From positions 6,508,001 to 6,572,000 of the forward strand of contig CP136062.1 in the NCBI GenBank assembly GCA_032622095.1: DNA of 64,000 nucleotides. The letters run 5' to 3'. Below the pieces are notes generated by a model. That model had not been told where the DNA came from, did not search any database, and saw only the letters and a list, made by a program, of their open reading frames with translations. Positions 1 through 10,807 of this stretch are shown piece by piece. How positions within the stretch are numbered: the stretch's first letter is position 1; the number at the start of each line of letters is the position of its first letter. Origin of the DNA: Siphonodentalium dalli (Eukaryota; Mollusca; Scaphopoda; Gadilida; Siphonodentaliidae). Position numbers and translations under genes: made by a program.

Positions 1-2
1 AG

Positions 3-329
3 TCAATAGCGAGATACTGCACTGATTCCTCGGATACGCAGAAAAAGCAAATGTCGAACACTCTGGCCACCCATGTATCTGCTAGCAATAACTCTCTGCC
101 ATCACAAAACATTGATGTAGAATCTGCTAATACATATGATTCTGGTGAGAAATATGTACAGGTTGCTGGAAATGTACTTATCCAAACTATTGACAATAAC
201 ACTAATAACAGTACCAATGAGCTAAATTTCAGAGCAATTGGTGTGAACCCAACGTTCAATTTCAATGGCGAAAATTGTATCTTCCACGTCTACAATTGTG
301 CAACTCCTGCTAAAACCCCAGAACAGTGA
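3..329 (+). CDS. Partial reading frame, likely a 3'-terminal exon; product not recognised
   Basis: This frame is open from the left edge of the window (base 3) to a TGA at 327-329, about 108 codons with no interruption. It probably continues upstream of the window or into an upstream exon. The first methionine codon is at 51. The product is polar and rich in Asn, Ser and Thr, and ends in an aromatic/Cys segment reading FNFNGENCIFHVYNC. There is no membrane segment, signal peptide or recognisable domain. I do not recognise a family, and no splice acceptor is obvious in the first 50 bases. ATTAAA-like signals lie near 446-456 and an AATAAA at 905-910, either of which could serve a 3' UTR. It could be a chance frame, but its length in AT-rich DNA and the lack of repeat character favour a real exon. 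Confidence 0.4.
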   Translation, partial: SIARYCTDSSDTQKKQMSNTLATHVSASNNSLPSQNIDVESANTYDSGEKYVQVAGNVLIQTIDNNTNNSTNELNFRAIGVNPTFNFNGENCIFHVYNCATPAKTPEQ

Positions 330-535
330 ACTTTAAATTCTGATTTGTGTTGTGTTGTTCACTTTAAACTTCTGTGAAAGAAATAGTTTCCTCAATCTTA
401 TGGAGGTTGTGCTTAAATGAGTTTCTCTTTGAAATTTTGAGTTGCATTAAATTAAAGTATTATGAATCTTGTATAAATTGTATTGAATTAGAATAGCCTT
501 CCATTTCCCAGGTATAATCTTTAATTGATAAAGAA

Positions 536-830
536 TGTTCGATATAATATGATAAATAATGCATGACACCACCAAAAACATAACAAAAATACCACCACCA
601 AAAAGACAATAACAAACACAACAAAAAACAACAACGCAACCACAAAAAAATACAACAAAAAACACAATGCCACCACAAAAAACCCCCCCAAAAAACACAA
701 TAACAAACACAACAACACCAACACCAAAAACACAACACAATAACAAACACAACAACACCAACACCAAAAACACAACAAAACAAAAAAACAAAAACAAATG
801 TTCGATATAATATAATAAATAATGCATGAC
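536..830. repeat. A/C-rich low-complexity tract bounded by 32-bp direct repeats
   Basis: Two nearly identical 32-bp direct repeats (536-567 and 799-830, both starting TGTTCGATATAATAT and ending ATAATGCATGAC, one mismatch) bracket ~230 bp made almost only of A and C. The tract contains an inner duplication of an ACACAATAACAAACACAAC block at about 697-780. The long minus-strand open frames here are a composition effect (few stops in G/T-rich DNA) and not genes. Confidence 0.75.
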
Positions 831-910
831 TTGTCGTTGACTATGCCAAAATAGTGGTCCTCGAGGAGGGAGAAATGCCGTGGCTTATGAACCAATCGCT
901 CTATAATAAA

Positions 911-1800
911 GAGCGTTTTTGTGGCGGGTTTTTAGGGGTCTTTTTTGTTTTGTTATATTAAAGTTGTGTCTTATTATTGGTGATAGAGATGATATATGCA
1001 TATGATGCACTTCGCGTATAATTGTGTTTAATATATTAAGCATATGATTGCGCTTAATATATAAACAGCGCTATTGTAGCAGAGTAGGTTCGTGGGATAT
1101 TTGACATGTTTGCATAGGGGGAGCTGCGCGTTATGAGATATGTGACTAATGATTATGTTGTGGCAATAATAGGGTGAGTATGTGATTATTAGCACGTTAG
1201 GTGCATAGAAAGTGTTTTCATGGGTGGTTGAGAGTGATCAATGTATGTAGTTAACTGGTGCGCATCGTATGATTGTGTACTTATGTCTGATATTTTTTCA
1301 GTCTCGTTTTGGGCATAATTCGTCGCTTATGAATTGATTTCTAATGAAATCATAATTTCGCGATTATCGGCGTAAGGGAGGGGTGCGGTAATGCTTTAGC
1401 GAATGGTTGGTGAGATGCAGTGATTTGAGGCAGGTGTATAATCTTACCGTTATTGTTATGTTATTATTCGAACATTGCGAGTAAAGGTATCGTGTGTCGT
1501 GCCTTAGCATAAGCAGTATATATATATATATTTAAACGAGCAATTTGTCAGACATCTGACTGGCTTAAAGTATATGCGCTCGTATTGCATTGACCTAATA
1601 ATCATGAGAACGAGTTTTGTTATCATGAAGATGAGTACTCTATACTCTACAATTATTAAATATGTCAATGTGATATGTGAGTAGACACTATGACTTAGTG
1701 TATACATATACATGTATTATAGCGCCCGCTCTCCCGTGGCGAAGCCGCGGAAGCGAAGCGACCAGGGTATACGTATGTGAATATCGGATATACTAATAAA
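911..1800. other. Intergenic, nothing recognisable
   Basis: AT-rich sequence with a short (TA)n run near 1519-1530 and a small GC-rich patch at 1722-1765. I see no open frame, RNA gene or repeat boundary that can be supported. Confidence 0.6.
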
Positions 1801-2600
1801 CTTTTTCGGCCCAATCTAAAAATAATTTGAAATTACCTAAAATAGGATAATTTATTCATAACTCAAGGGTCAGCGGGGTTCACAAAATTACTTTTGGCGA
1901 CGGCCGCCATGTTGTATCGATTAGTTCCACCTCGATCGGCAGCGAAGTTAGTGTAATTTATCAAAATGACCAAGAGCAAAAACTTTGATAAATAATTCTT
2001 GTCGGCTCATGTTAGTTATACATGTACTTCATTATATATGGGCAAATAATGTCTTTAATACAAGCCAAAGATATTAAAAATTGAGAATCTGAGCACTGAA
2101 GTTTAACAAAAAGTGAAATAATCAAATTGCATGAACAAATTTTGTTTACATATTTTATAAAAATATTAAAAATATTTGCACCGAAAGAGGATTTTAGAGG
2201 CCCCACTGGGTGTTTAGATATTTTCTTCAATTTTCTATCGGTGTTTCCGCCTAAAAGTTGGATGGAATATTCTCAAAGTGTAAAGCCGACAAACGAAAAC
2301 TATAAGTTCCGATAGATTGATAGATCGCAGAGTCCTTTTAAATAAATCGAATTCATCATAGATTCATACAACTTTAGTGTGTCCCAAATCAATATTGGGT
2401 GATGAGGCATGGGTCGAGACATAATATAGTTCCAAATATATTAACTATTTTAAGCCATTTGATTCATTGATGATGTGAACCAATCCAATCATGTTATTGA
2501 TAATGGCTTGTATATCATGTATTTCTATTCACAACGAGCGAAAGAAATATGAGTTTGTTGCTTGATAAGTTTGTATCAGTACGCACACATAAAAAAAACA
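1801..2600 (+). repeat. Diverged dispersed repeat, related to 57.15-57.77 kb
   Basis: The stretch from about 2150 to 2315 (ATTAAAAATATTTGC, then TTCAATTTTCTATCGGTGTTT) recurs in the same orientation at about 57177-57325. A second block (ATATAGTTCCAAA... through ...ACGAGCGAAAGAAATATGAG) near 2425-2555 recurs near 57597-57735. Order and spacing are kept, so these are two old copies of one dispersed element of at least ~600 bp. No coding capacity or terminal structure is visible. Confidence 0.55.
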
Positions 2601-2814
2601 TGTCTGCGTGCACGGTGCAGACATGTTTCGCCGCTCATAATTCACACTGAAAACATGTTAAATAACCCAACACCTACGATTATGAACACAACTGAGGTAA
2701 GCAACGTGTACATATTTATGAAATCCATTCTAAGAATAGATTTCTTAAAGCCAAAGTCGACACTGACTGGCGAAATATTGCAGACAAAACCAAATAAAAA
2801 CAAAACACACACTG

Positions 2815-3235
2815 ACAGTGACACCAACAGGTCAGGGAGAACCCAAAACCGATGTAGTAAACCTCGATTTGGGTAAAAAACCTCGATCGAGTATTTCATC
2901 TTATACCTATGGGAGGCCAAATTCACATTTAATAATTAATTGTGCTTGATTGCGCTTAAGCACAATTAATTATTAAATGTGAATTTGGCCTCCCATAGGT
3001 GTACTGTAACTTAGTGTAAGATGAAATACTCCACACTATATCACTTACTGTTACACTATATTACTTCCATTAGTATCATATTTGGTTTAGAGTGTTTACC
3101 CTTATATCATGGGTGTATGTTTTGACCAGTGATCACATGGTCTCGAAGAACCTCGATCGAGGTTTTTCACACAAATCGAGATTTAGTACATCGATTTTGG
3201 GTTCTCCCTGACCCTGATCTGACCAATCTTCGAGC
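2815..3235. repeat. Foldback (inverted-repeat) element
   Basis: Arms at about 2830-2948 and 2958-3222 are inverted copies around a loop of only ~9 bp. The inner part is almost perfect (2890-2948 against 2958-3032, with a short insertion in the right arm). The outer part (AACCTCGATCGAG and GGGTTCTCCCTGACC) pairs again after a ~115-bp insertion at about 3033-3148 in the right arm. No transposase is present, so this is a non-autonomous foldback or MITE-like element. Confidence 0.75.
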
Positions 3236-3471
3236 TTGAATTGAAATTAAAAAAAATGAATTTACCACAAGTTGTGCCATGGTTATTTCACAAATGACTG
3301 CAACAAATTGCTATTTCAAATATAATTTAATGTTTCGCTTGCTGAATTACATGACAGATACATGTATGAATCAAGTATTATTTAAAAATATGCAAAATAG
3401 CATGACGATTGTACAGTATAACACTACCATAACAGCATGAGACTGAGAGCAAGAAGTGATGGAGTCGCACC

Positions 3472-3590
3472 GAAATGTAGCAGCACCATAATTCCAAGCC
3501 GGTCACCCATCCAAGGACTAACCGAGCTTGACGTTACTTAACCTCGGTGATCAGACAAAGCATCTAATGGCTGAGACCTGGAGGTTGTAT
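3472..3590 (-). repeat. 5S rRNA-derived repeat, copy 1
   Basis: Read on the minus strand this carries the 5S rRNA internal control region in recognisable but mutated form: TTAAGTAACGTCAAGCTCGG, then TTAGTCCTTGGATGGGTGAC. The 3' flank (rc of 3425-3472, TTCGGTGC...) is shared with the copies at 3.67 kb and 54.6 kb, so the flank is part of the repeat. Mutations in the promoter boxes suggest a pseudogene or SINE3-like element and not a functional 5S gene. Confidence 0.65.
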
Positions 3591-3667
3591 CATGACAGTC
3601 CTCTAATGGCCAGACGAGCCCCCAGTGTAACAGGATGAGAGAGTGAGAAGTGCGTAAGTTGCACCGA

Positions 3668-3785
3668 ACATTGGCATCACCCGGAAACCCAACCCGGTCA
3701 ACCATCCAAAGACTAACCGAGCTTGACGTTGCGTCTAACGACCGTGTCCAAGAAATCTAAACCTCTCGGGTAGAAGAGTCATAGA
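3668..3785 (-). repeat. 5S rRNA-derived repeat, copy 2
   Basis: This is a second minus-strand copy about 195 bp from the first, in the same orientation: AACGTCAAGCTCGGTTAGTC, then TTGGATGGTTGACC. It is more degenerate; the AAGTTAAGC of the A box is lost. Its downstream flank (rc 3640-3668) has the shared TTCGGTGC...GCACTTCTC...CTGTTAC tail. The pair looks like a remnant of a short tandem array. Confidence 0.6.
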
Positions 3786-4519
3786 TCTGCCTTCTATATT
3801 TACAACCATATTATTCCTTTTCATGAAAATAAATTAAATTTAAACAAGTCGAAGATGTTAAATAAGTTATGTTTAAAAATATTATGCAATAATGCATGAA
3901 ATTGATAAGTTTACGTACAGACGAACACGATACAATCGTAAGCGGAAAGATTTCCGTCGCAGGAAGTAACCGGTAGCTCGATTGCGCATGCTAACATCAA
4001 AATCGTTGGTCATAAATTGATATCAAGCGCTGTTTGATTTTAGATGCGAAATGTGGATATCCTTGGTTACCTCCACTTGCGATGTAATCGCAGCCGTATA
4101 TGCCTGTAACGATTCATCGTGATTTCGATTTATCGCGATTCGTCATTCATGATTCTATACGCGATTCATTTGTCTGTAATTTCGATACACTACGATACAG
4201 TTCCGCTTCCGTATTATGCAGTTACCATCCAAAGTAAATCAGGACCCCTCGTTCCTTTCCGTAAGCTGTGAATGCTTACGAAGTTTTATTTTTTTTGGAA
4301 GTAAATCTGTAAATTTCGTTTGTTCCCGTGAGCTCGCACTTTGACCTTTGACACAAACGTTGGCGGAAGTGATATGACTGACCTCCGTAACCTAGCCTCA
4401 GACTGTAAGCCATGCTCTGATTGGTTTAATTTGATGAACTGCTGTGATTTCAATCAATCAAATACTAGTATATTGGATATATCGTCTGCGCAAAACAACA
4501 ACACGTCGGCCGTGGAAAG

Positions 4520-4754
4520 ATGTCTGCTCAAGAAAGCTTAAAACTTGTCAATCCGACAGCGGCCTACAGGTAGAAAATCTGGCAGTATTTCGGTTTTGGG
4601 ACGTAACCCTTTGAGGATGGAAAGCCATGCATTAAGACAGACAGAACTAAAACGATATGCAAATTATGTTCGACGGCAACCTCTTACAAGACTGGTGTTA
4701 CGACCAACATGTCACACCATTTGAAACGACATTCTCAGCCAGCTGTTGTGATTA
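4520..4754 (+). pseudogene. Broken BED-type zinc finger (hAT transposase N-terminus)
   Basis: The ATG at 4520 opens MSAQESLKLVNPTAAYR, followed by an in-frame TAG at 4571-4573. The BED finger (ICKLC ... MSHHLKRH, Cys pair and His pair) continues downstream in shifted frames. Compared with the intact copy on the minus strand at 59 kb, this one has a stop and small indels, and the Helitron at 4755 removes the rest. It cannot make a protein. Confidence 0.7.
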
Positions 4755-5514
4755 TCTATTATATATTTTGGAAGATCTGTGTGTGTGTGTATGTGTGTGT
4801 GTGTCTGTCAGTAATCGATGGACTCAAAAATGGCCCATCCGATTTCGATGAAACTTGGTATGTGGGTGTATATTCGACCGGGGACGAACATAGGCATATT
4901 TATTTGTCCGTGCGAGGTCAACTTTTCACGTGCCGAGGTCAAATCTGTTTTTACGCCGTTTTGCGCTAATATATTTCAGTTCGGTGCTTACAAATCGATT
5001 CGAAACAGCGCGAATAATAACATGCCAGTCATAATAATGACACTATGAGAATCTTTCGTGTTTCCTCTTTCCAACGATATATAATATGTATGTATCCGTT
5101 TTAGTTATCTGCCTCAATTATTAAGAAGAAGTGGTACGATCTTCTATCAGGGTAAAAACAATGCGTAACTTCTATGACGTCGTTAGAGGTCATAAAGTTA
5201 GATCACGTTAACTCTTAACCTGCCGATGCATTTGACTGTTTCAGACGTCTTGGCGATATCTCGGGCACCGATGGTAATTATCTTTACGTTGAAACTTGAT
5301 AATTAATGAGCGTGTGTATATGAGGCGCGTTTATATACTTGAGTGGAAATCAAATCGGGTTAAAAGGTCAAATCGGGTAAAACCGGATGGATTTCGACGG
5401 GTACTTTTGTTCGGGCAGTGTTTTGGACGGGTCAAATCGTGACCCCACTTGTCATTGGCCTTCAAAATAGACAATTCAAGGTCAAAGCCCGGACGAAGTC
5501 GGGTCACCTTCTAG
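4755..5514 (+). mobile_element. Non-autonomous Helitron, 760 bp
   Basis: It starts with 5'-TC (TCTATTATATATTTTGG) directly after an A and ends with CTAG directly before a T. A small GC hairpin (CCCGGACGAAGTCGGG, one bulge) lies ~7 bp before CTAG. These are the defining Helitron features: 5' TC, 3' hairpin then CTRR, insertion between A and T, no target-site duplication. Removing 4755-5514 restores gatta|tatgatatataaac, which matches the uninterrupted second copy of the host element (rc near 58955-58965) with one substitution. The interior has a (GT)n run at about 4777-4806 and no helicase. Confidence 0.85.
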
Positions 5515-5841
5515 TATGATATATAAACAGATGAGTGAGAAACTTTTCAACTCTTTTACTGTCTTCAGTATCAATATGTCATGTTGTACTGGTATTTCCG
5601 GATGTGTACGAGCATACTACATTACTACATACTACAATACACATATAACTAAACAATTATGAAAGTCCACAGTAATATTAGAAAAACTATCATTAAAACT
5701 CAACCTGAGAGTTGGGAAAATTTGGAGTGTTGAATAGCTATTTACTCGTGGGATAAAATTTTGCCTATCACGATATGTATCGTATCGTTGGCCCCGTATC
5801 GCGATACATATTGTATCGTGACCAAGCATATCGTTACAGGC

Positions 5842-6540
5842 CGACAGCCGTGTGTACGTAAAAATCGTAGCTGGCAATGGTCGTAGGGTAGTCAATCACA
5901 TTCTTTAGAACAACATATGCTATCATAATGTACGACGAGATTGCAAACGTCTGAACAAACTATTCCTCCACTTACGATTGTATATTGGTCGTCTGAACAT
6001 ACACTAAGTTGTTCCCACAGTATGTTATACTTGTGATAGTTAGTATTAGTTACTAGTACAGTATGCATGCATGCACAGTGTTCACCTGCCCTGGCGTATT
6101 GTGATAATCACCAACCAATCATCAGAAATTAAGAAATGATGGAATCGAGATAAAAAAAGATACATGCAAATTTCAATGACTTGCCTAAAAACCAGGTAGA
6201 AAATGTAATGTTGCGAAAAATACATAATAATGCAATACTTCAGTATGGACAGTATGTCGTGATATAATATTAGTATACGAACATTTGCAAAACTGTCAAG
6301 ACTCAAGCAAGGTTTCGATCAACATTGTGTGGCTATATAAATCACTAAACACTCACATGACGCAAACATTCTATTATTGGCTGACCTCGGGTTAAGTCAG
6401 AACGAATCGTGTTATGTTCCAGGTTTTCTGCTGTGATGACTTGCTTTCACATGCCCAAGTTGTACCCACTAACCAAAGTTGTCCCTACCATCTAGGAAGC
6501 CCAGGTTAGACCGCTAACTTCTGGGTTGCCCTGGCTGATG
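5842..6540. other. Intergenic, nothing recognisable
   Basis: AT-rich DNA without a supportable gene or repeat boundary. There is a short alternating GCATGCATGCA run near 6063-6075. Confidence 0.55.
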
Positions 6541-6542
6541 TA

Positions 6543-6926
6543 CCCTGCTGGACAAAACAAGTGTCCATTGGCACCGCGGTGTATTTGCCGTTCGACCGCG
6601 GTGTCAGAGTTTGTAACTGCATTTGAGCACCGCGGCTGAGCGGCAAGTACACCGCGGCCAAACGTCAAGTACACATGTACACCATGGCCGAAAAGCAACT
6701 GCAACGGGGCCGCATGGCATGTACACCGTGGTTAGATTTCTGGTTTGTATTGTCTTTTTTCAGTTTAATGAATGTACACAGCGGTAACTACACCATGGCC
6801 GAATGGCAAATACACCGCGGTCCAACTGTAGTTAGCCGGTGGAGCCGCGATGTAGTTGCATTTCGGCCGCGGCGGCAATGATAACAGCACCGTGGTTAAG
6901 TGGGACACTTGTTTTACACAGCAGGG
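6543..6926. mobile_element. GC-rich MITE with terminal inverted repeats, copy 1
   Basis: The ends are inverted copies: CCCTGCTGGACAAAACAAGT at 6543, and GGACACTTGTTTT...CAGCAGGG ending at 6926. TA precedes the left end. The interior is a dense set of short inverted motifs built on CCGCGG and TACACC. A second copy lies at 11407-11775 in the same orientation. There is no coding capacity. Confidence 0.8.
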
Positions 6927-7129
6927 TTAAAAGCTTGATGAGAAAGCTTATGGTACATAAACCCGAGGCATCTGGGAGACTAGTGCTGTATGGTATTTTC
7001 GTTAATCATCGACACCAAGATACCATATGCAAACAAACGCTGCCTTACACCGCCCACATTATTAGGTCAACTTTACTTTGTAAAGTTTGAGCTATTGCCA
7101 TGGCTTTGTCGTCTGTGTGTACATGTATG

Positions 7130-8760
7130 CGTAATTCGTAAACAATACAGGCTACAGGTCGTACCTTTGGTCAGATCATTATGAAATTTCACATAGCTGT
7201 TGACATCAACATTTAGACCGGAACGATTCATTTGGAGAAAAAAACATGGCCACCAGCGGCCATCTTGGATTTCAATATTCAATCCATTAGAACGGTTTAC
7301 AGGTCGTACTGTTCGTCTGATCATCATGAAATTTGTCATGAATGTTAATATTGACATGTAGATGGGAACGAGTAATTTTGGGGTCATTCGACCAAAAAAC
7401 ATGGCCGTCGACAGCCATCTTGGATTTTACTCTTTGCATGACTAAATTCTTTGGCACGCCCTACAGGTTGTACCTTTGGTCGGATCATCATGAAATTTGT
7501 CATGGGTGTTAATATTTACATGTAGATGGGAAACGAGTACTCTTGGGGTCATTCGGCCAAAAAACATGGCCGCTGGCAGCTATCTCAGCTGGCTATCTTG
7601 GATTTTACTCTTTGCGTGACTAAATCCTTTGGCACGGGCTACAGGTCGTAGCTTTGGTCGGATCATCATAAAATTTGTCATGAATGTTGACAATGACATG
7701 TACCGGTAAATGGGAACGAGTCATTTTGGGGTCATTTGGCCAAAAAACATGGCCGCCAGCAGCCATCTTGGATTTTACTCTTTGGATGACTAAATCCTTT
7801 AGCACGGTCTACAGATCGTAGCTTTAGTCTGATCATCATGAAATTTGTCATGGCTGTTTAAATTGGAATGTAGATGGGAATGAGTCATTTTGGGGTCTTT
7901 CGGATGCCCGCGGCCATCTTTGATTTCAAAATTCAATCCATTAGCACGGGCTACTGTTCGTCTGGTCATCATTAAATTTGTCATGGGTGTTAATATTGAC
8001 ATGTAGATGGGAACGAGTAATTTTGGGGTCGTTCGGCCAAAAAAACACATGGCTGCTGGCAGCCATCTTGGATTTTACTCTTTGCATGACTAAATCCTTT
8101 CACACAGGCCACAAGTCGAACCTTTGGTCAGATCATCATGAAATTTGTCATGGTTGTTAAATATGACATGTAGATGGGAACGAGTCATTGTCCAGTCATT
8201 GACCAAAAGACATGGCTACCAGCAGCCATCTTGGATTTTACACTGCATGACTAAATCCTTTGGCACGTGCTACAGAACGCACCTTTTGTCAGATCATTGT
8301 GAAATTTGTCATGGATATTGACATTGACATGTTGATGAGATCGAGTAAGTTTTAGGTTATTCGGCCAAAATCATGGCCGCCAGCAGCCATCTTGGATTTT
8401 ACTCTTTGCATAACTAAATCCTTTGGCATGGGCTACAGGTCGTACCTTTAATCGGATCATCATGAAATTTGTCATGGCTGTTGACATTGGCATTTGGCCT
8501 TAAAATGTGTCCAGTGGCAGCCATCTTGGATTTTACTCTTTGCATGACTAAATCCTTTGGCACACCCTACAGTCCACTTCCCTCATCCGATCATCTCCAG
8601 ACTTCATATTAATCTTGATATTGATCTTACTAGATGGAAGCTATCAAATGTTTTTAAATTTTATTGGAAAACATAGCCACCTGGATTTTACATCTGTAAC
8701 CATCTTGGATTTTACTTTTTTATATACCGGTATACATGTATATGTATCTCTTCATGTTGA
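7130..8760 (+). repeat. Tandem repeat, ~160-bp modules, about 9-10 copies
   Basis: The module order is: GGTCGGATCATCATGAAATT, TGTCATG...TGTTAATATTGACATG, TAGATGGGAACGAGT, TTTGGGGTCATTCGGCC, AAAAACATGGCCG, GCAGCCATCTTGGATTTTAC, TCTTTGCATGACTAAATCC. The 'ccatcttggatttt' motif recurs near 7260, 7423, 7594, 7763, 7912, 8069, 8227, 8386, 8522 and 8700, spaced about 135-170 bp. Related sequence occurs at 10.4, 12.5-13.1, 13.7 and 48.0-48.9 kb. Open frames inside are short and unrelated between modules. Confidence 0.85.
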
Positions 8761-8962
8761 TAATCTAGTATTACTTAGACATTTAAACTTTCCGCACCCC
8801 TAATCGCTCCACATTAAATTATTTCCTTTCCAAGTTGAGGTACAGTGTCATTGACACTTTCATTATATGAAGTACTTGACTTAATTATTTTAAGTGATTA
8901 TTGCTGGAAATGATAAACTGCAAACTTGATACTAGTAATAGTATTAACTATTTTTGCGCATA

Positions 8963-9191
8963 CACATATATATACTTAGAAATATTTTACTTGAGTTAAT
9001 AAAACTGAATTGAAATGTATATACACGGTAACTAAAACAACAGGATATGGAGAATTGCAGATGTGATGCTATTTTCTGCCAACAAATTAGGCCTGCAATA
9101 GTACATGTACGTGTATGGTACACTGAAATTTCCCGAGGCAGTATAATAATAAAATCTGGACTGACTGGTTGCTATTCATGTTGACATAGGC
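8963..9191 (+). repeat. 229-bp direct duplicate of 10808-11038
   Basis: The sequence from CATATATATACTTAGAAATA to GTTGCTATTCATGTTGACAT is repeated almost unchanged at 10808-11038 in the same orientation. Only a few substitutions are visible, so the duplication is fairly recent. Confidence 0.85.
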
Positions 9192-9489
9192 AACAGCGGT
9201 GTTTGAACAGGATGTCAATAAATTAGCTGACAGTGACACTCGAAAATCTTGGCGCAAATGCTGAGCTGCTTTTTTGTCCATAGTAGTTAGTACCGTGTAA
9301 AATATTGTTACTTCATTTTCAGGATTTCCAAATTAAACCAATGGAACTTTGGGAGCACTTTGTTAGGTTTGAGTTTCTGGGTCAATAACGATGGCTGCAT
9401 AATTAAGGAGACACACGTCTATGTATTTCATGTTTAAATAGTAGTTGTATCAGTGTATACTATATGTACATTGTTGTTTATTATTGGAG

Positions 9490-9605
9490 GGGTGGCGTCT
9501 GGGTTGGTCAGTGGTCCAATGAGCACGGTACCGGTCAATCTGTAGGACCTGAGCTTGTGACTGACATGGGTTCGATTCCTATGTGGCGACCTCTGTCCAA
9601 CTTCT
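9490..9605 (+). mobile_element. tRNA-derived SINE head
   Basis: It has an A-box-like TTGGTCAGTGGTCCAA near 9504-9519 and a near-perfect B box GGTTCGATTCC near 9570-9580, the RNA polymerase III internal promoter of tRNA genes. The spacing is longer than in an ordinary tRNA and a cloverleaf is not clean, so a tRNA-derived SINE is more likely than a functional tRNA gene. Confidence 0.5.
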
Positions 9606-9699
9606 TGCCTGAAGAAAACTTTCCGATCGGCGGAGTACATATGATATGTGCAGACGGTGCATCGTGACTACCTATTGTAGGTGACTAACCATAGATCAC

Positions 9700-10186
9700 A
9701 TGGTTTCCATCAACAACAAATGATCTGGCCCCATTGTTATATCGCCTTAGTTGTGGAAAGCAACAAAACCCCAAAAAAATTACTCAATGTTGCTACTGCC
9801 TTTCATTTATTTGTTTTATATGTGTGGTTTTACGTGGCTTCCTACAATTAAGCGATATCACAGCAAAGGCAGATTAATTGTTGGTAGAGGAAAACATGTT
9901 TGCTATACTTACACTTGTAGTTGTGTACAATTCAGTACTTAAAAAAAAATTAAGTGATTTATGCACCATCTGCTCTCATGTAAATCACTGACCACTGTGA
10001 AGGTAGCCTGTGTTTCCTCTGTTAATATTCCGATGTTATTATACTAGTAATTAGATGAAGGTAGCGGGTGTTTCCTGTCCTTCCCATGTTATTATCATTA
10101 GATGTAGGTACACCGGTAGTCCATGTTCCCTCTGTTCATCCCATGTTATCATATTATGCCTATGGGGGTCAGGCAGGGGGGGGGTA
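9700..10186. other. Intergenic with a short degenerate tandem repeat
   Basis: About 10005-10160 carries three degenerate ~55-bp units around GTTTCCTCTGTT...CCCATGTTATTAT. Nothing else can be supported. Confidence 0.45.
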
Positions 10187-10807
10187 TTTTTTTACGGGCA
10201 CTTATGCGGGGGTGGGTCACTGGGTGGGTTGTTTGGTCGATGGGACTAACAAACAATTTTTTCCGCAACTCATAACTTTTTTTCCTCCAAGTTTTTTGAC
10301 TGTTTTTTTCAATGAATTTGGCTTAAAACACCTTATAATAAGAGAAATAATGTAATTCTAACTGCTAAACTGACTGCAGGCAGTTATTGTGTTTTATTTT
10401 GTTGCAAATTTTGAAATCCAAGATGGCCGCTGGCAGCCATGTTTTTTTTCTCCGAATGACCCCAAAATGACTCGTTCCTATTTACATGCCAATGTTAACA
10501 TCCATGACAAATAGTATGCACAGAAATTCATATACAGCTGTTTACAGTGAATTCCCCCCGCAAATCTGTTTTAGTGTTAAAAGGGGGTGGGTGTCCAAAA
10601 ATGGTCGGACAAATTCGGACGCAGGGTGGGTGGGGGTCCCAACAAGGGTCGAAAGTAAAAAATCAGCATACGTGTCTGAAAATGTTTTCTGACCCCCCCA
10701 GAGGGCATTTACCAGTACAGGTAGTCAAGGGCTCTGTCTGTCCGAGCATATCACCTTGTAACTCGGGTGTTGATTATCAGAGTTTGTTATCTTTTGTCAT
10801 GGTGAAC
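10187..10807 (+). repeat. ~620-bp direct duplicate of 13490-14111
   Basis: The block from TTTACGGGCACTTATGCGGG to ATCTTTTGTCATGGTGAA is repeated in the same orientation at 13490-14111 with few differences (runs of T and C, some substitutions). It contains one fragment of the 'gatggccgctggcagccatg' repeat family. The junction at ~10808 joins it directly to the 8963-9191 duplicate, so this area is a mosaic of copied pieces. Confidence 0.9.

Larger units (their letters stand above)
4103..5841 (+). mobile_element. hAT-like element with BED-finger remnant, split by a Helitron
   Basis: The ends are inverted: CCTGTAACGAT at 4103 and ATCGTTACAGG ending near 5841, with AT-rich 'atcgcgat' sub-terminal repeats inside both. 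The interior contains a broken BED zinc-finger frame. A second copy lies on the minus strand at about 58.64-59.62 kb and lacks the 760-bp insertion found here. Known for the family: BED fingers are the usual N-terminal DNA-binding domain of hAT transposases (ZBED genes derive from them). No catalytic or dimerisation domain is present, so this is a deleted, non-autonomous copy. The superfamily call is inferred from the BED finger; the target-site duplication is not clear. Confidence 0.6.

Noticed and set aside
447-895. Three overlapping minus-strand frames of 107-126 codons
   Set aside because: They translate the A/C-rich tract into Cys/Phe/Val/Leu-only peptides. Low composition removes stop codons, and there is no start context or domain.
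4341-4541. Frame reading TFDTNVGGSDMTDL, also found at 59179-59364 on the minus strand
   Set aside because: It lacks an ATG start and lies in a different frame from the BED finger it overlaps. Similarity between copies is explained by DNA homology of the two transposon relics.
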